Of a stretch of DNA of 64,000 bases, positions 32,627 to 45,375 are shown piece after piece. Under the pieces are notes generated by a model that saw nothing but the letters and a program-made list of their open reading frames with translations, was not told the origin of the DNA and searched no databases. A program made the translations under genes and the position numbers. Source of the DNA: Thamnaconus septentrionalis (Eukaryota > Chordata > Actinopteri > Tetraodontiformes > Monacanthidae); the NCBI GenBank assembly GCA_009823395.1, contig CM020504.1:21731540-21795539 (forward strand), read 5' to 3'. The stretch's first letter is position 1, and each line of letters opens with the position of its first letter.

Positions 32627-35330
32627 AAAAAGGTATATAATATAATCACTGCTTATGTACAGTCCATCGCAAGCCATGACAAATTGTGATATACACACGT
32701 AATGGATGAATGTTATTTTCCTTCTGTGACATCAAAGCTAAGCCATAAAAGTTATGACATCAGGTGGGACATCAGGAAACGGGTTTCAACCCTTTAAATC
32801 CGACACAATTGGCCTCTTGAGACCCGGCACATTGCTGTTCCGTAAACAAAACGAGACCAAAACTTCACGCGGCTGTGACACATCAAGTGTTTGTGGTTCT
32901 GGGACACTTCCTGTCTGTTGTCAGCACTAACACTCAAACTATGAACAAGTGTAAAAATAACTCCATCAACAATCAAAGTGGCAGGTCTGGTCTTCAAGAG
33001 GAAGCCTGTCCTTGTCATCAGACATGCTAACAAAGTAAATTTTTATCACCCCACATGTGCTCTTTCTTTAATAAATTCAATTTGCAACTGAGAAACAACA
33101 AAGAGAGAAGATTCATTCTGGTGACTTGAGTCATGTTGTTGTTCTTACCAGCTCGGTTCTTCACTCCTCGGCTTTACTTCACCGTGTGTTTGTCTGCCCT
33201 CTGTGAGAGCTGAGTTGCCTTACCAATGTTTTTATTTGTCTTTGGCAGGTGACGGTGGCTGGTTTTGAACCCCTGCTGAAATTTGCCTACTCTTCCAAAC
33301 TCCTTTTCAGGAGGGATGATGTGATGGACATACGCAACTCGGCAGCCGTCCTTGGTTTCCAGGACCTGGACGACGCCTGCTACGACTTCCTCCTTCCAAA
33401 GATCTTCTCCAGCAGCAAGGCCGACGCCCCGTTTCCTCTCAGGAAAACTTGCTGCAGGGAGAAATGCAAGCGGCGACTATCTGAGGACAGACACGATGCC
33501 GGGTCGGACGACGCCATGTCGGATGAGAAAGAAGTCAAACCGGTTGCTGACTCATGCGACAAGCCTGCTCGTCACAAAGCGGATCATGAGAACCTCACCG
33601 GCACTCTCAGGCCCGCAGCAGCATGCGCAAACGATCACTTGCTGCAGTGCCCGAAGTATCGGAGGCAGCTGGCCTGTGAGAAGGAAGTGTGCGAGAAGAG
33701 CCGGGCGCACAAGGACGGCTTCAGTCTCTCCGACTCACCCGTCTCCAGTCGTGTTAAGAGCGGTGGTGGTGGTGGAAATTCGACCTCAAGTGGTCAGAGC
33801 GAAGAAGAAGAGGCCAACGATGGCAGACCCAAGGCAGATGTTGGCGTGATGAAGCAAGAAACATCTGAAGAGCAGGAAGCCTGCAGTGAGGAGGGGACTG
33901 CGGGACCTTCAGAGGCCCAGTCGTCCTCATGGCCGAGCTGTGCGCAGGGTGAAAGGTCCTCAGGGGTAATATTGCACCATTCGGCCCCGCTGACCTCTGC
34001 TGTGGACCCTGCTGTCAGTGGGCTGCCGGAGCACGATCGACCTGACATGGACGTGACGGAGGACGAGAAAATGAGGAGCTTTGGCCGCTCCGCTGGTCAG
34101 AGCGTGGAAGATGAGAGAGAGGACGATGGGATGGACTCCAGCTGGACTGAAGGATGCCCTGCTGGAGAGAGGAGCCGAGTGGAGAGGGAAGTGGCCGAAC
34201 ATCTGGCCAAGAGGTTGGGGGCCGACGTGGACGTGGTCTCCCAGCAGGGGGGAGAGGACGCCGGGGCAGGAAGTTCCTCTGGCGCAGGAAGCGGGAAGAC
34301 TCCGAGCGCTTCCCTCCCGGAGTGGCTGGACTGCCGCCTCAACAGCAGGGCCACACGAGGCGGCTGCCCCTTCTTCCCGGAGCTGGACCAGGGCAAGTGT
34401 TTGTGGAAGGGCGCCGAGCTGTTGGGCTGCGAGGGGACGTCTCAATCCGGGCTGTCGTCCCTCACCTCGGGAGAGGACGGGGACTCGGAGACGGAGGGAG
34501 ACAGCGAGTCTTCGGCCAGGGAGAGGGCCAGACAGGTGAGAACTCACCCCCACTTACCTGCGGCTTGTTTATAACCACCTGGGTCAACAAGGACATAAAC
34601 CATACTGTGCAAACACAAAGATAATAGCACATTATTTGTTCAGTAAAAAAAAAACTATATTAACTCTAAATATGTGTGATTTGAAAGCCTGCTTTTGGCC
34701 TCGTCCAGGATCTAGCAGCGGGTCGACCTCAGTGCTCTGCCTGGACTAATAGGAACGTGACTTATTCAAGTCTGGCGTGACTCTGCAAGATTACCGCACT
34801 TCACCTCAGTGGGGTGAGCGGCTGAAGTGATCGAGTGCTTTGCTTAATTAGTCCAGAGTCCAATCCCAGCCAGAAAACTGACAGCTCAGCAGTCGGGAGT
34901 TACTAATTGCAACACAAGTGATTCGGTTGAAGGAACAACTCTGTCTGAACGATGGAGAAAACACGAGCCAGAGTGAAAATGGTGCATGCATGCAATGATG
35001 CATCTTAACGAGAGGAGAAACTGGGCTTTTCTCTCCACCGTATACAACTGCTCAATGCACGTTTCCCGTCACAAGTTGCAGTAGTAGCGGCAGAAAGCGA
35101 GAACAATCCCTCCACGGCTGTGTAATGGTTAACTCTCCCTTGCTGGGGTAAATCATTAACCGCTCCGTGAATGTGTAACAGAATATCTGAGCACAATGTG
35201 CATTTTTGACTTTTGCCACACCTCACACCTCACCCCCTCATGCCCTCACTCACTTATTAAAGTTTAATTTGTGCTTACATCAGCAGCGATCCAACAATTA
35301 TTATTTTATTGTATTGTATTTCATTTGACG

Positions 35331-35366
<36 letters not shown>

Positions 35367-35933
35367 TCTCTTCCCCCCCTCGTCCTGAATGCTGCCGCAC
35401 TCCCCACTCTGGTTGCCTCAGGTGCACTTGCCGTTCCCCGTCGACTGGGTCGTGGACCTGAGCAGAAACGACTTCCAGCAGCTGCTGAAGCAGCAGACCT
35501 TCACGCAGGAGCAGCTCGAGTTTGTGCACGACATGCGGCGCCGCAGCAAAAACCGGCTGGCCGCCCAGCGCTGCCGCAAGAGGAAGCTGGACTGCATCTA
35601 CAACTTGCAGTGTGAAATCAGCAAACTGGTAGAGGAAACCTTTCCACCTTCTACTCCATCACGAGGACACTTCAGAGCATGTTGTTTACTCTGCGGCGTG
35701 TGCGTTTGTGTGCGTCTGGCAGAAGGCGGAGAGGGAGAAGCTGATCACGGAGAAGAACCAGCTGGGTCAACTCAAGCTGAAGACGTACCACAGCGTCTCC
35801 ACCCTGTGCCAGAGGGTCTGCGGTGAGGCCAACCTGCAGCCCGAGCAGCTCCAGGTGTTGGCCAAGTACACCTCTCCAGACTGTCCCCTCTCCTCTGTCT
35901 TCCCCCACATGAATTCACTCCTCTCGCAACTCG

Positions 35934-35972
<39 letters not shown>

Positions 35973-36082
35973 CGGGCCAGGTTTCGCTCTCTGGCCCCGA
36001 CGAGTTCCTGCAGCTAAAGGAGGCGGCGCCCGCCGCTTCCGGCAGCCAGGCAGTCGCAGGAGAGGCTCCGCACTCAGTTTGA
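32225..36082 (+). CDS. bach1: Transcription regulator BACH1 (BTB-bZIP, haem-responsive)
   Basis: Nuclear repressor that pairs with small Maf proteins on Maf recognition elements, for example at haem oxygenase genes, and is released by haem. Exons 32225-32461, 33249-34535, 35422-35628 and 35723-36082 keep phase and give 696 residues (human 736). The BTB domain is at about residues 9-130 (LCDVTVVAEGRSFRAHRCVL, AACSSYF, FEPLLKFAYSSKL). The bZIP basic region RRRSKNRLAAQRCRKRK is at about 547-563, followed by a leucine zipper. Haem-type Cys-Pro motifs visible are QCPKYRR (C213), GCPAGER, GCPFFPE and DCPLSS. The conserved block REVAEHLAKRL and the acidic DGDSETEGDSES also match BACH1. A poly-Gln tract follows the zipper. 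The start has a good context (GGCCATGG). It is read towards rab38 (tail to tail). BACH2 is excluded by overall fit of the bZIP C-terminal part and by its map3k7cl/grik1 neighbours. Confidence 0.93.
32462..33248 (+). other. bach1 intron 1 (within the BTB domain)
   Basis: Contains an (AAAT)n run at about 32596-32632; no exon seen. Confidence 0.7.
34536..35421 (+). other. bach1 intron 2
   Basis: Contains a (GATT)n tetranucleotide array at 35331-35365 close to the acceptor; no exon seen. Confidence 0.7.
35331..35365. repeat. (GATT)n microsatellite
   Basis: Eight to nine GATT units, 57 bases before the bach1 exon-3 acceptor. Confidence 0.93.
35937..35970 (+). repeat. bach1: (CAG)n coding repeat in bach1
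   Basis: Pure CAG run giving about 12 glutamines, C-terminal to the leucine zipper. Confidence 0.95.
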
Positions 36083-37988
36083 AGATCCCATGATGTACAG
36101 TTTCAAATCCTAATGTCTCATCCTGAAAACATACCTAAACATGCTTTGCCCTCTGTTTTCAGCCTCCTGTAAAGGTGCTCAGTCGTAGCTTCATGCTAAA
36201 ACTGATGTGTCATAATGCATTCCATATGTTTGGAAGTCAGACAAAACAAGAGCAGCTTTTTCAGGCGGTCACGAAGTGTGATGTGTTGGTGCCCTTTTGT
36301 GACATCACAAGCAAGCCAACTTGCAGAACTGACTGTCTTGGCACACTTTTCTGACTAGAGGAGCAATTTCTCATTTCTGAGGAATTCACTTACGGGGAAG
36401 AGTCACTTTTATTTGACAAAGCTGGTTCATTTTGCATAGCGCGCATATGGGACCTTTAAAAAATAGGAGCACATGTGTTGCAGCTGATCCATCCTGTATC
36501 TCTGTACAGGTAAAAACAAAAACACTTGAATACAATCAGCACATTTTCCCCTTTTTGTCTGTAATTAACCTCTAAGGGCCAAATCGTACTTTCACCAGAT
36601 GCCAGTTACAAGGTTTTCAATCACCCTGTGTAAATAATGTTTTCATTTTCTTTGAAGTCTTTTTAAAGCCTTTGAAATCTACCTTCCGTAGCACTATTGA
36701 GCACATATCTAGCTATGACACCACACACTGCCTTAAATTGTACATAGACACCTTACTTGCCTTTTGATACCGTTTTTGACAAAATGTTCTTCAGGTGTGT
36801 TTCTAAAAATTCAACATGCAATACCTCAGTGTTGTCCTGCCTGCAGGGGTTAGACATACAGGCACACAGCAGCCTCCTTCTTTCTTTTTATTTTTTTGTC
36901 TTTTTTGCACCGAAACCAGTAAACCGCGCTTGACAGTGTGTGTTTGTGTGTCCTTGCTGTCATATTTAAAGCTGTCACCGTGGTCAGCAAACCATGGTGA
37001 CGCAGCTCCGGCCGCATGGAGCTCTGACTGACCAAAACAGACCTCGAAAATCTCTCAAAGTAATGCCTTAACTGAAAAACATTATAATAATAGACATATT
37101 ATTTGAAAAAAAAAAAAAAAAGAGAAGCCCAGGGAGAGTCCAGTTGTGTGTCTTTCCTTGTGAGCTTTCAGTCGGTGTATTACTAATGATGCAGATGTAT
37201 TTGACAGTCTTCCATAGAAGACAGTCAAGGGTCAAGTCTGCAAAGTAGCAAAACCCAATTGACAGATTCAGCACAAGTGAATTTCTGTTTATTTTTCAAA
37301 GTTGTGTATTGAAATTTCTTCCGTTCACTACAGCCCAAAGCTCAGCTGGGACTTTCCCGCTTCCCCTTAATTTTTCTAATTTTCTCCTGGCTTCAAGTGA
37401 ACACCTCAGAATATTTTAGTGATGTCATGGTGAGAATGCATGTTGGAAACTATATGTTAATTATTCTTTTCTTACACCCCACTTCTATTTTTTTTAAGCA
37501 TGATATCAATTTATTTCTGTTTGACAAGATTGAAAAAGTAAAATATCCTAAATATGGGATCCTTAAACGGCTGCTGTTGATTATTGCAGTTCTCCACTTC
37601 TGCTGTGTGAGAGAATGAAGGAGTTTTTTGTGGGTTGTTTGAATCTCCTTTAAACGTGTATGAACAGCTTAATTAGGGCATTTGAGAGACTGGAACAGTT
37701 CAACATCTGCTTTTGGACAACGCATCATTCTCTCACTCAGCAAAGAAATGAACATAAACAGCCGTTAAAGTTTGATTATGTAAGATTTAGCACCAACTAA
37801 TGAGAGAAATGTTATTCTATTTTACACTAATAGATCCCTTTGAATTGTCTCACATTGGACCTATTAAAATAAGGACGATGAATAAAAAGAAAAAAGAAAA
37901 AAAGAAAACGCAAACACAGGAATCCGGTATGCAAATAAAATTCCAGCCTGTGGAAACGCTGAGTAACCACACCGTCATCAAGAGCAGG

Positions 37989-38162
37989 TTAATCATTCTT
38001 TTCCCTCCCACTGACTCCAAACTGCACAGTCAAGGTTGCACCTGAAATGAGCTGAGTGCCCTCTAGTGGCCATTCTTCCACGGTCCAGCGACCTGTGGTC
38101 TCGATGCTCCTATACATCCAGCGGTTTTTGCCTACCAGCTGCTGTTTCTCATCACCATCAAT
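37989..38162 (-). other. Orphan exon-like open frame, no recognised product
   Basis: On the minus strand an acceptor-like TTTGTCTTTAG precedes 38162, and an open frame of 57 codons runs to TAA at 37989-37991. It starts IDGDEKQQLVGKNRWMYRSI, has a Trp-rich middle (GRWTVEEWPL) and ends SGREKND. Composition looks protein-like and a possible internal donor (TTTCAG|GTGCAA, after 38043) exists. I do not recognise the family and found no partner exons, so it may be a relic of a lost gene or chance. Confidence 0.25.
38056..38069 (-). promoter_or_regulatory. CTCF-type binding motif
   Basis: On the minus strand the 14 bases read CCACTAGAGGGCAC, a full match to the degenerate vertebrate CTCF core CCASYAGRKGGCRS. 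It lies between the convergent bach1 and rab38 genes. Occupancy is unknown. Confidence 0.5.
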
Positions 38163-38597
38163 CTAAAGACAAATAAATGAATAAAATAAAACCAACACAT
38201 ACATACAAAAACATAGATTCCACACAGCTAAAGACTTTTCATGCTTATTGACGCGAGTATTGATGATCGATTATAAGATTAATTCACCCAGTGATTTTAA
38301 GAGGACTCTTACTTACTTCTTCTGCCGCATAATCCGGATTTAAGAGGACTCAACCGACCAAATTTAACCTTTGTAAATCAGTAGGGGTCCCCCTCCCTCT
38401 TCTTGTCCCCAGATAATTAAAGAAGAGATCAACTTTTCCCAACAGATTCTGACACAAGGGAGTGGGAACTAAAAGTGACCCAGGTTCCAGGGCTTAAAGA
38501 TGAGAAGGCCATGCTAAGAGGGGGTCATTAGCCGTGGAGGCTGTTCACACGTGGTTGTCAGGCTCCAAATCCTCTCACTCCCAAGTGGCTGCACTTT

Positions 38598-38600
<3 letters not shown>

Positions 38601-38676
<76 letters not shown>
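38601..38676. repeat. (GT)38 microsatellite
   Basis: Uninterrupted GT array in the bach1-rab38 spacer. Confidence 0.97.
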
Positions 38677-38677
<1 letters not shown>

Positions 38678-39610
38678 GCACATCCGGAAGCACAGAAAAA
38701 AAAACAATATTCACTTAAAAAAAAAAAAAAAAACAGCACTTAGCAAATTAACACGACGGACAGATATTGTCCCAAATGGCTTTCCGACAAACACAAATAA
38801 TTGGTTGAGTTGAACTTGATGCAAAAGAAAATTAAACAAAATAAAAATAAAAATAAAATGCAGTACTACAAAATTGACAGCAGATGGCACTATATGAGTG
38901 CTTTCCGGAAAGTGCAGAGAGGAAAGTACGAAAAAAGCTGACAGTGTAATTTGAAGTTAGTCTGACAACAACTACAGACTAGAGAAACATATTGCAGTGA
39001 GGAAACATTGGCGAAATGAAATTAGTGGGATTACGGCGCCTTTACATTCCTGCTGTTTCTCGTAGCCTCCCTCACTCTCTTGCTCTCTCCTCCCCCTCTC
39101 TCACTCTGCTGCTCTTTTTCTCCGTGAGAATGTGGGAGTTTTTCTGTGGGTGGTTCTCTGGCAGGACCTGAGAACTACAGCAAACACAATATGCCAGGTT
39201 GATAATCCCATAGTAATGGAGAGCTAGGCGTGTGCCAGCTGGCAACACATGAAGACGGACCGAAACTTTTTTACCTCTCCTTTCTCTCCTCCCAGCTCCT
39301 TAAAACGTAATGAAAAATTGAAGTCTTTTAACAAAGTGGAATTTAAAGTCCACCCAAGACTTGTTTAACGCAAAAGAGTGGGATCCTTAACCATTTGTTG
39401 TTCATGAAAAACTATAGGGCCCTCTTTCTCATTCCTTGATAAATCTCAGCCAGCAGCTCTTTCCACACTGACTGACAGACAGTTTGTGGAGATGCTTGAA
39501 CTCTAACCAAAGAGCAGACGAGCAAATCTAATCCGCAAAGGCAGGGAGTAATCCTCGCAGTCATGTGGCTCCCTAATGAGAACCTGAGAGCCCTGGATCA
39601 GCCAGCCTAT

Positions 39611-39612
<2 letters not shown>

Positions 39613-39673
<61 letters not shown>
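39613..39673. repeat. (AC)n microsatellite
   Basis: About 30 AC units. Confidence 0.95.
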
Positions 39674-39674
<1 letters not shown>

Positions 39675-40540
39675 TTTTCAGCGTGTAAGCTAATGACATT
39701 TGGTGGCCGTTTTGCTGTCATGTACAGTGATTTCAGGTTGCAGAGATCATGAGGCTGTCTTGTGGTTCGTCTCCAGTTAAATGCTAAATGGCATGAGTGA
39801 GCTTCAAAGTCACAATTCATAGGACTCCAGGTCTCAGTAACAGGGACAGTGATTGGGTGAAAGTAATAAACAGTGGAATTAAATGTTGTGCCATCTGGTT
39901 AAAAAGAGAAATAAAAGTAACAATAATGGACTTGATTAATAAAAATCATTGTGACTGTGAAACCCGTGATGAAAAGGCATGTTCAGTCTTTTTTTCTCCT
40001 CATTTAATTGGTCACCCCTCACCAAACTGTCATTTAATCAGCCTCATCAGTTATGGTTAATAACATCCTTAATTTTAATTCCGAGGTTTATTATTGCCAA
40101 CATTCAAACAGATTTCCTTATCTGAAATCCAAACTGACGCTCAGAAGTGAAGACCTCAGCAGAAGGACAATGCCTCATGCTGCAAAGTTCCCTTTATCCA
40201 CTAATGACTTCCCAGCACCAGTCAAAGCCTCGATCAGTCAAACAGGAACCCTTGCGCACCAACGTTCGGTCAACTCTGCCAAGTTGATCATCTTAATATA
40301 AAGTGTCAGCCGACTTTGCAAATCAACCAGTGATTCATCAGTCGGCTGTATTAATCCACAAGTATTTCCTGCTGTTTTGCCTGCAAGCAAGACTTGCTGA
40401 TTTGAAGCTGCAACTGTATCGCTTCTGTTGGAAGAAGGCAAAACATTGAAATGTCGTCCTACTAATTGTTACTTCACATTGTAATTCGAACCTCCACCCT
40501 TTTGAACAAGCAGCATAGTGGTGACACAAAATCAACATTA

Positions 40541-40740
40541 TGGGCCCTTTTCCACTGAGCAGAAACTGATGCTAAATCAGAGCTGGTGCCAGACGGAGCA
40601 GCGGTTCTTTGTGTTTTTTTCTGCGTTCGCACCAGCTCTGAGTGCTGAAAACCGGTGCTTTTCTGGCACCAACTCACTGCTGGGCCAGAGTTTACCACCA
40701 ATTAGGAACCAGTTACTTCAGGAGTTAGAGGCCGGGTTAT
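40541..40740. repeat. Probable DNA-transposon-derived repeat
   Basis: It begins GGGCCCTTTTCCACTGAG, a typical end of short fish DNA transposons, and holds repeated GCACCAGCTCTGAG / CCGGTGCTTTTCTGGCACC motifs. I cannot find the matching right end. Confidence 0.35.
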
Positions 40741-41967
40741 CGCTACAAATATCTGCCATGTTTGCCAGTGATATTTCATAAACTTACTCAATGGACACGA
40801 AAACAAAGCAGCAGAGGTCCATGCGGAGAACCAGACCGCTAGCTATGATAGTCCCTCATCAATGTTATGAACTTGTTGGTGTTTTATATGAAACATGGCA
40901 ATATGAATTTAAAGTTCACAAAGTGTACTTTTGGTGGACTTATTAAAACTTTGTTGAGGAATTTCTTAAAATCTAATTTATTTGTATGTTTTGACAGCAC
41001 CAGTGGCCTTAGTTACTTAGCCTTGATTATGACATAAATGCCCTGGAAACTACCTTTTGCTATACTAGATCCCCTATATGAAGGTGTTGTAATATGTTAG
41101 TATGATTTTGTATGTATTCCGTAGTGTTATATTGAGGCTATTATGAGGTGTATCACTTTAGGGTAGAAGGCATATATTGCGTTCTCATTTAGCCGTGGCA
41201 AAGGGCCACAAAAAGATCAGTGAACAAATGTGAAAAAATGGGCGGATCAATGTTGCACGATTGTGTTGCATTGTGCAATGTACACGTGTGTGTACGTGCA
41301 GTCAATCAATGCGATTCGGTGAATATAAGGGCAGTTACAGGAGATGTAGTTTTGAATCTGTGAAAAATAGCTTCCAAATACAATAAATCACAAACATTTA
41401 AACCTAATTAACTTCTTGCGAGATTAAAAGAAAATAGACTCATGTAGTTGAGAAACCTGACTATATACATTGTTAGCAAAAGGAAAAGCGGGATATGAGG
41501 TGTGAAGATGAAGGAGCCTGAAAGAAGCTGCACCGAGAATTTCTTCTTTCTTTTTTTTAAGCATAAGACACAATAAGGGAGGACGGTTCCGAGTGGGAGA
41601 GAAGAGATGAGTTTAAAAAAAAAAAGCAGCAGGGACATAGTGGGTGGAAAGAAGTCAGCGTGCACGTACGAGCATGTGCAGCTACGCACTGGTGTCTGTG
41701 TGGTGGTTGAACGCTGCAAGAAATAGCTGCACAAAGACTTGAGAGGATACCCATAAAAAAATGCTGCAGTTGCTATGGAAACAGGGGGGTTCGGCGTTGG
41801 AAAGTGAACTCTTGACAGTGTCCAGTTTTAGTTTACTTTAGGACAATCAATACAATTCTTCCTTCTCTCAGCTGCAGCAACACCGGAGTAAAATAGAGCT
41901 GATTTTTGGTGTGAAAAAGCAGGGAAAAAATGTGTGGGAAACTGTATTTTTGATTTTTTTTTTGCAG

Positions 41968-41973
41968 TTTATT
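41968..41973 (-). terminator. rab38: Candidate poly(A) signal of rab38
   Basis: AATAAA on the minus strand about 800 bases after the rab38 stop codon. It is one of few such signals in the spacer, but unsupported otherwise. Confidence 0.3.
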
Positions 41974-42774
41974 GACATTGTAGAAACTATATACAGGGCA
42001 AGCACGCGGGAATATAATTGATTGATCAATTCAACATAAAAAAGTAGTAAAACTATTCTTGAACAAAAACTTGAGTAACATCAATAAATAGCACCTTATG
42101 ACAAAAAAAGTTTACATAATGTTTTAAAATGGAACTAAACAGATAAAACATGGCATAAATAGCATTAAAAAATCATAAAGAAAAAAAATATTGTGCAATT
42201 TTTTTTTACATAATTACAGATGCAGGCCCAGGCTAAATCATGAATACTGCTTTTCCTGGTTCCAGATGAGAAATCCTCTCCGTTTCCTGGCGCAACGTGG
42301 ATCCTAAGAATGCAAAGAAGCACTCAGTGTGTCTTCACAATGCTTACGCTTGTCTTTTTGTTCCGTTCCGCCAAGCTGAGTGTTTCAGCAGTCCTCCCCG
42401 TGTGCATTGTTGTGCCACAAGAATGCACGTGAGCTGCAGAGAAACGCCTCCAAAAGCCAAAAGCTGGCCAACAGACAAACAAGTGAGTCGAGATAAACAC
42501 GTTGCATGTGCTTCTCCAAACTATGACCTTACTATCATACTTTAGAGTTTCGAAAAACATTTAAAGCAAATAGTTATAGTTTTGAAAACCATTTAAAGTA
42601 AATGTGCAACTTCTGAGGCCTTTTGAACCGGAGCATTATATGGCCCGAACTAAAATCTATTGCATTTTGGGCCGAAGAACACAAACAGTTCTGCTGTCAC
42701 AGCTTGGGGCAAAAAAAATAAAAAACATCTGTCCATTCTGTTTGGTCCCACTGTGGTGTTTCCCCTGCAGTCAG

Positions 42775-45204
42775 TCATTTGAAGCAGCCGGAGCAACTGG
42801 CCTGCCTGTCGGAGTCGAATGAGGGCGAGATGGTGTCGGGTACCACGCTTTTCAGGATGTCACTCTCTGTGGCCATGATGTGCTTGACAAGGAAGTTGGC
42901 AGCCTCAGAGATGTTCAGATTGTCCTAAAGGCAGGAGATGATCTGCAGTCAACTGTAAGCTCACGTCATTTCAAATATTTTTTAAATAACGTGAATTTCA
43001 CAAATTTGCCATTGCTCCTTTGACATTTCAGAAAAAATGGGTTTAGCTCAGGTGAACTTTAAAGAGCATGGTGTGAGTCATTTCATTTTAATGGAATTTG
43101 TAATTAAGAGCACCCTTCTGAATGTTTGAAAGGTTAGTGTAGAATTTAATAATAATATAATAAAAAATAGAAAGCTGAAGAAAACCTTTAAAATAACAAC
43201 AAAAAAGCAAAACTATTTGTGTTGTAGTTTAAACTACTTGGCCAAAACACGAAACACGTTCCTTTAACAAGCACATTTTCTTTTGTACGAGACTCTGGCA
43301 CCTCATAACCTTTCACCTCTTCGAATGTCGAGCCTGGACGCTACAAGTGCTGCGGCACGCTTACACTGCAGTGACACAGGTGTGTCAATGTAGCTGATGT
43401 GAATGGTCACAACATTTGGAGATATGTGTGTGTGTCTGTTTCTATTACAGTTCAAGGAGTATTTACATTCAACGTTATTACAAAATCAATGACCAAAATT
43501 ACATGTTCTGTCAATAGTGGCAAGACACTTTGTTAAGAATTATTTTAAGAGGAATTATGTGTGAACTTTGACAGAAACAAGGTCCAGGTTCCTGTTTTTC
43601 ATGCACATTGTTAATTTTTATGTGATAGACCTAAAAATGTGTTAAACTATCTCATTCCACTGTCTGACAGATGAGCACAAAAAAAAGACAAATTCTTTAA
43701 CTAATTCTCAAGGTAGGTGAAAATATAACACATGCCTGCCACTTTATTACGCATGCCTTACTAGTACTGAGTATCTTAGAAAGTATCTGGCGAGTGTATT
43801 TACCTACAACACATTTAGACCTTAAAGGTCCAGTGTGTAAAATTTGGCTTGATTAATGATTTTTATATTGGTAAAAGCTTCACATGCTGCCCATAAATAC
43901 ATACATAAAAGTTTTCCTACCCTTAGAATGGTTCTCACATTTATCAGAATATGCATAGTGCAAGAGTCTTGCTCCTAGTTAGCTGCCATATTCACCATCA
44001 TTTTTTTTTTTTTTAAGGAGGATGGTATTTAAAGAAGCCCGACTAACAGTGACCTCAATACCAAACTCAGGCAGGCTTCCTTAAATACTGGTTTCCTAAA
44101 AAAATTTACGCACTGGACCTTTAACTTCACTCACCCTGGCCGACGTCTCAAACCAGCCGACGAAGCCGTGGTCCCTGCAGAACTGGTCCATTCTGATGGC
44201 GTTGCTGGTCAGCTCCCGCCCCTGGTCGCACTTGTTGGCCAGCAGCACCGTGGCGATGCTCTTGCCGTCGGCCAGCATCAGCTTGGAGTCCAGGTCCTCC
44301 TTCCACTTGGTGACGGCCTCGAAGGTCGTGTGCCGCGTCACGTCAAACACGATAAAGGCCCCCATGGCTTCGCGGTAGTAGACCCGCGTCATGTTCCCAA
44401 AACGCTCCTGACCTGCAACAAATCACACGCGCACAGAGGCACGCACACACTCACAACACTGTTGCTTTTGTTGGTGCTACTGCAAGACAGCGGTTTGATG
44501 ACAGCTTGCTATTGTTTGCAGCAAAACAACTAATGCGGCTTGAACGCAGTTATGTCCTGAAATGGCACATTCCTGCGGTCACGCTTTGCCGCGTGTGACT
44601 GAGCCAGCTGGTCAATGGCGCAGCTTGTTCCTGCCTGGAATACCTACACCTTCACTCAGTCTTTGTCCTGGGAGATGATCAAGCTGAGCTTCAGACAATA
44701 TGCATAGAGTTGCTTTTGTTTGTTTGTTTGTTTGATTGTGTTTGTTTTGTGGGGTTCAGATGTAGGTGAGCGAAAAAAACAAAAACTAAACAACAACAAA
44801 AAAGCGGTTTCTAAAATAATTAAAAGCTTCATCCTACTTTGCTCCAATTCATTTGCATTGGGGCAGAAGCCCAGTCATCTGTAAGAGGAAATGGAAAATC
44901 TGGCAGGACACAGATTAGGAACCTTCCTTTTTTTGGACAGTCACACATCACTTGAGCATCACTAGTTACTAGACCATGTGAAGTTCACTGAAGCGTGACC
45001 CCACCATTGGATGGATTTATTGCAGGTAGTCGTCCGGGACTAAAGCAGAAGTGACTCATCAAGTTGACCCAGAGTGACTCTTGGAAGCATGTGCCTGGAC
45101 AGTAGGATACAGTGACAGAGCTGCAACTTAAACTCTCCTCACATGGACTTTAATCACATGATAACGGACCTACCTCGGACCAGTGATTGAATGACTGTCT
45201 GCTG

Positions 45205-45265
<61 letters not shown>

Positions 45266-45334
45266 TGTGTGTAAGCTATGTGGAAACTGTGGTTAAGGTT
45301 AGTCACCAACAACGACTCAAAGGACATAGCAAGA

Positions 45335-45375
<41 letters not shown>

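Larger units (their letters stand above)
36083..42774. other. Convergent bach1-rab38 spacer, including both 3' UTRs
   Basis: No confirmed gene. It contains an orphan exon-like frame (37989-38162), a CTCF-type motif (38056-38069), GT/CA arrays (38601-38676, 39613-39673), a GGGCCCTTTTCCACTG-type repeat at about 40541 and AT-rich sequence at 40900-42230. The frame at 37397-37618 has no homology or splice support. Confidence 0.6.

Noticed and set aside
33960..34553. 197-codon antisense ORF over bach1 exon 2
   Set aside because: It is a mirror of the bach1 reading frame in a GC-rich exon, with no recognisable domain.
37397..37618. Frame containing VMVRMHVGN, similar to the mGluR5 VVRMHVGD segment
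   Set aside because: The match is only a few residues, on the other strand from grm5, with no splice sites and unrelated flanks; judged coincidence.
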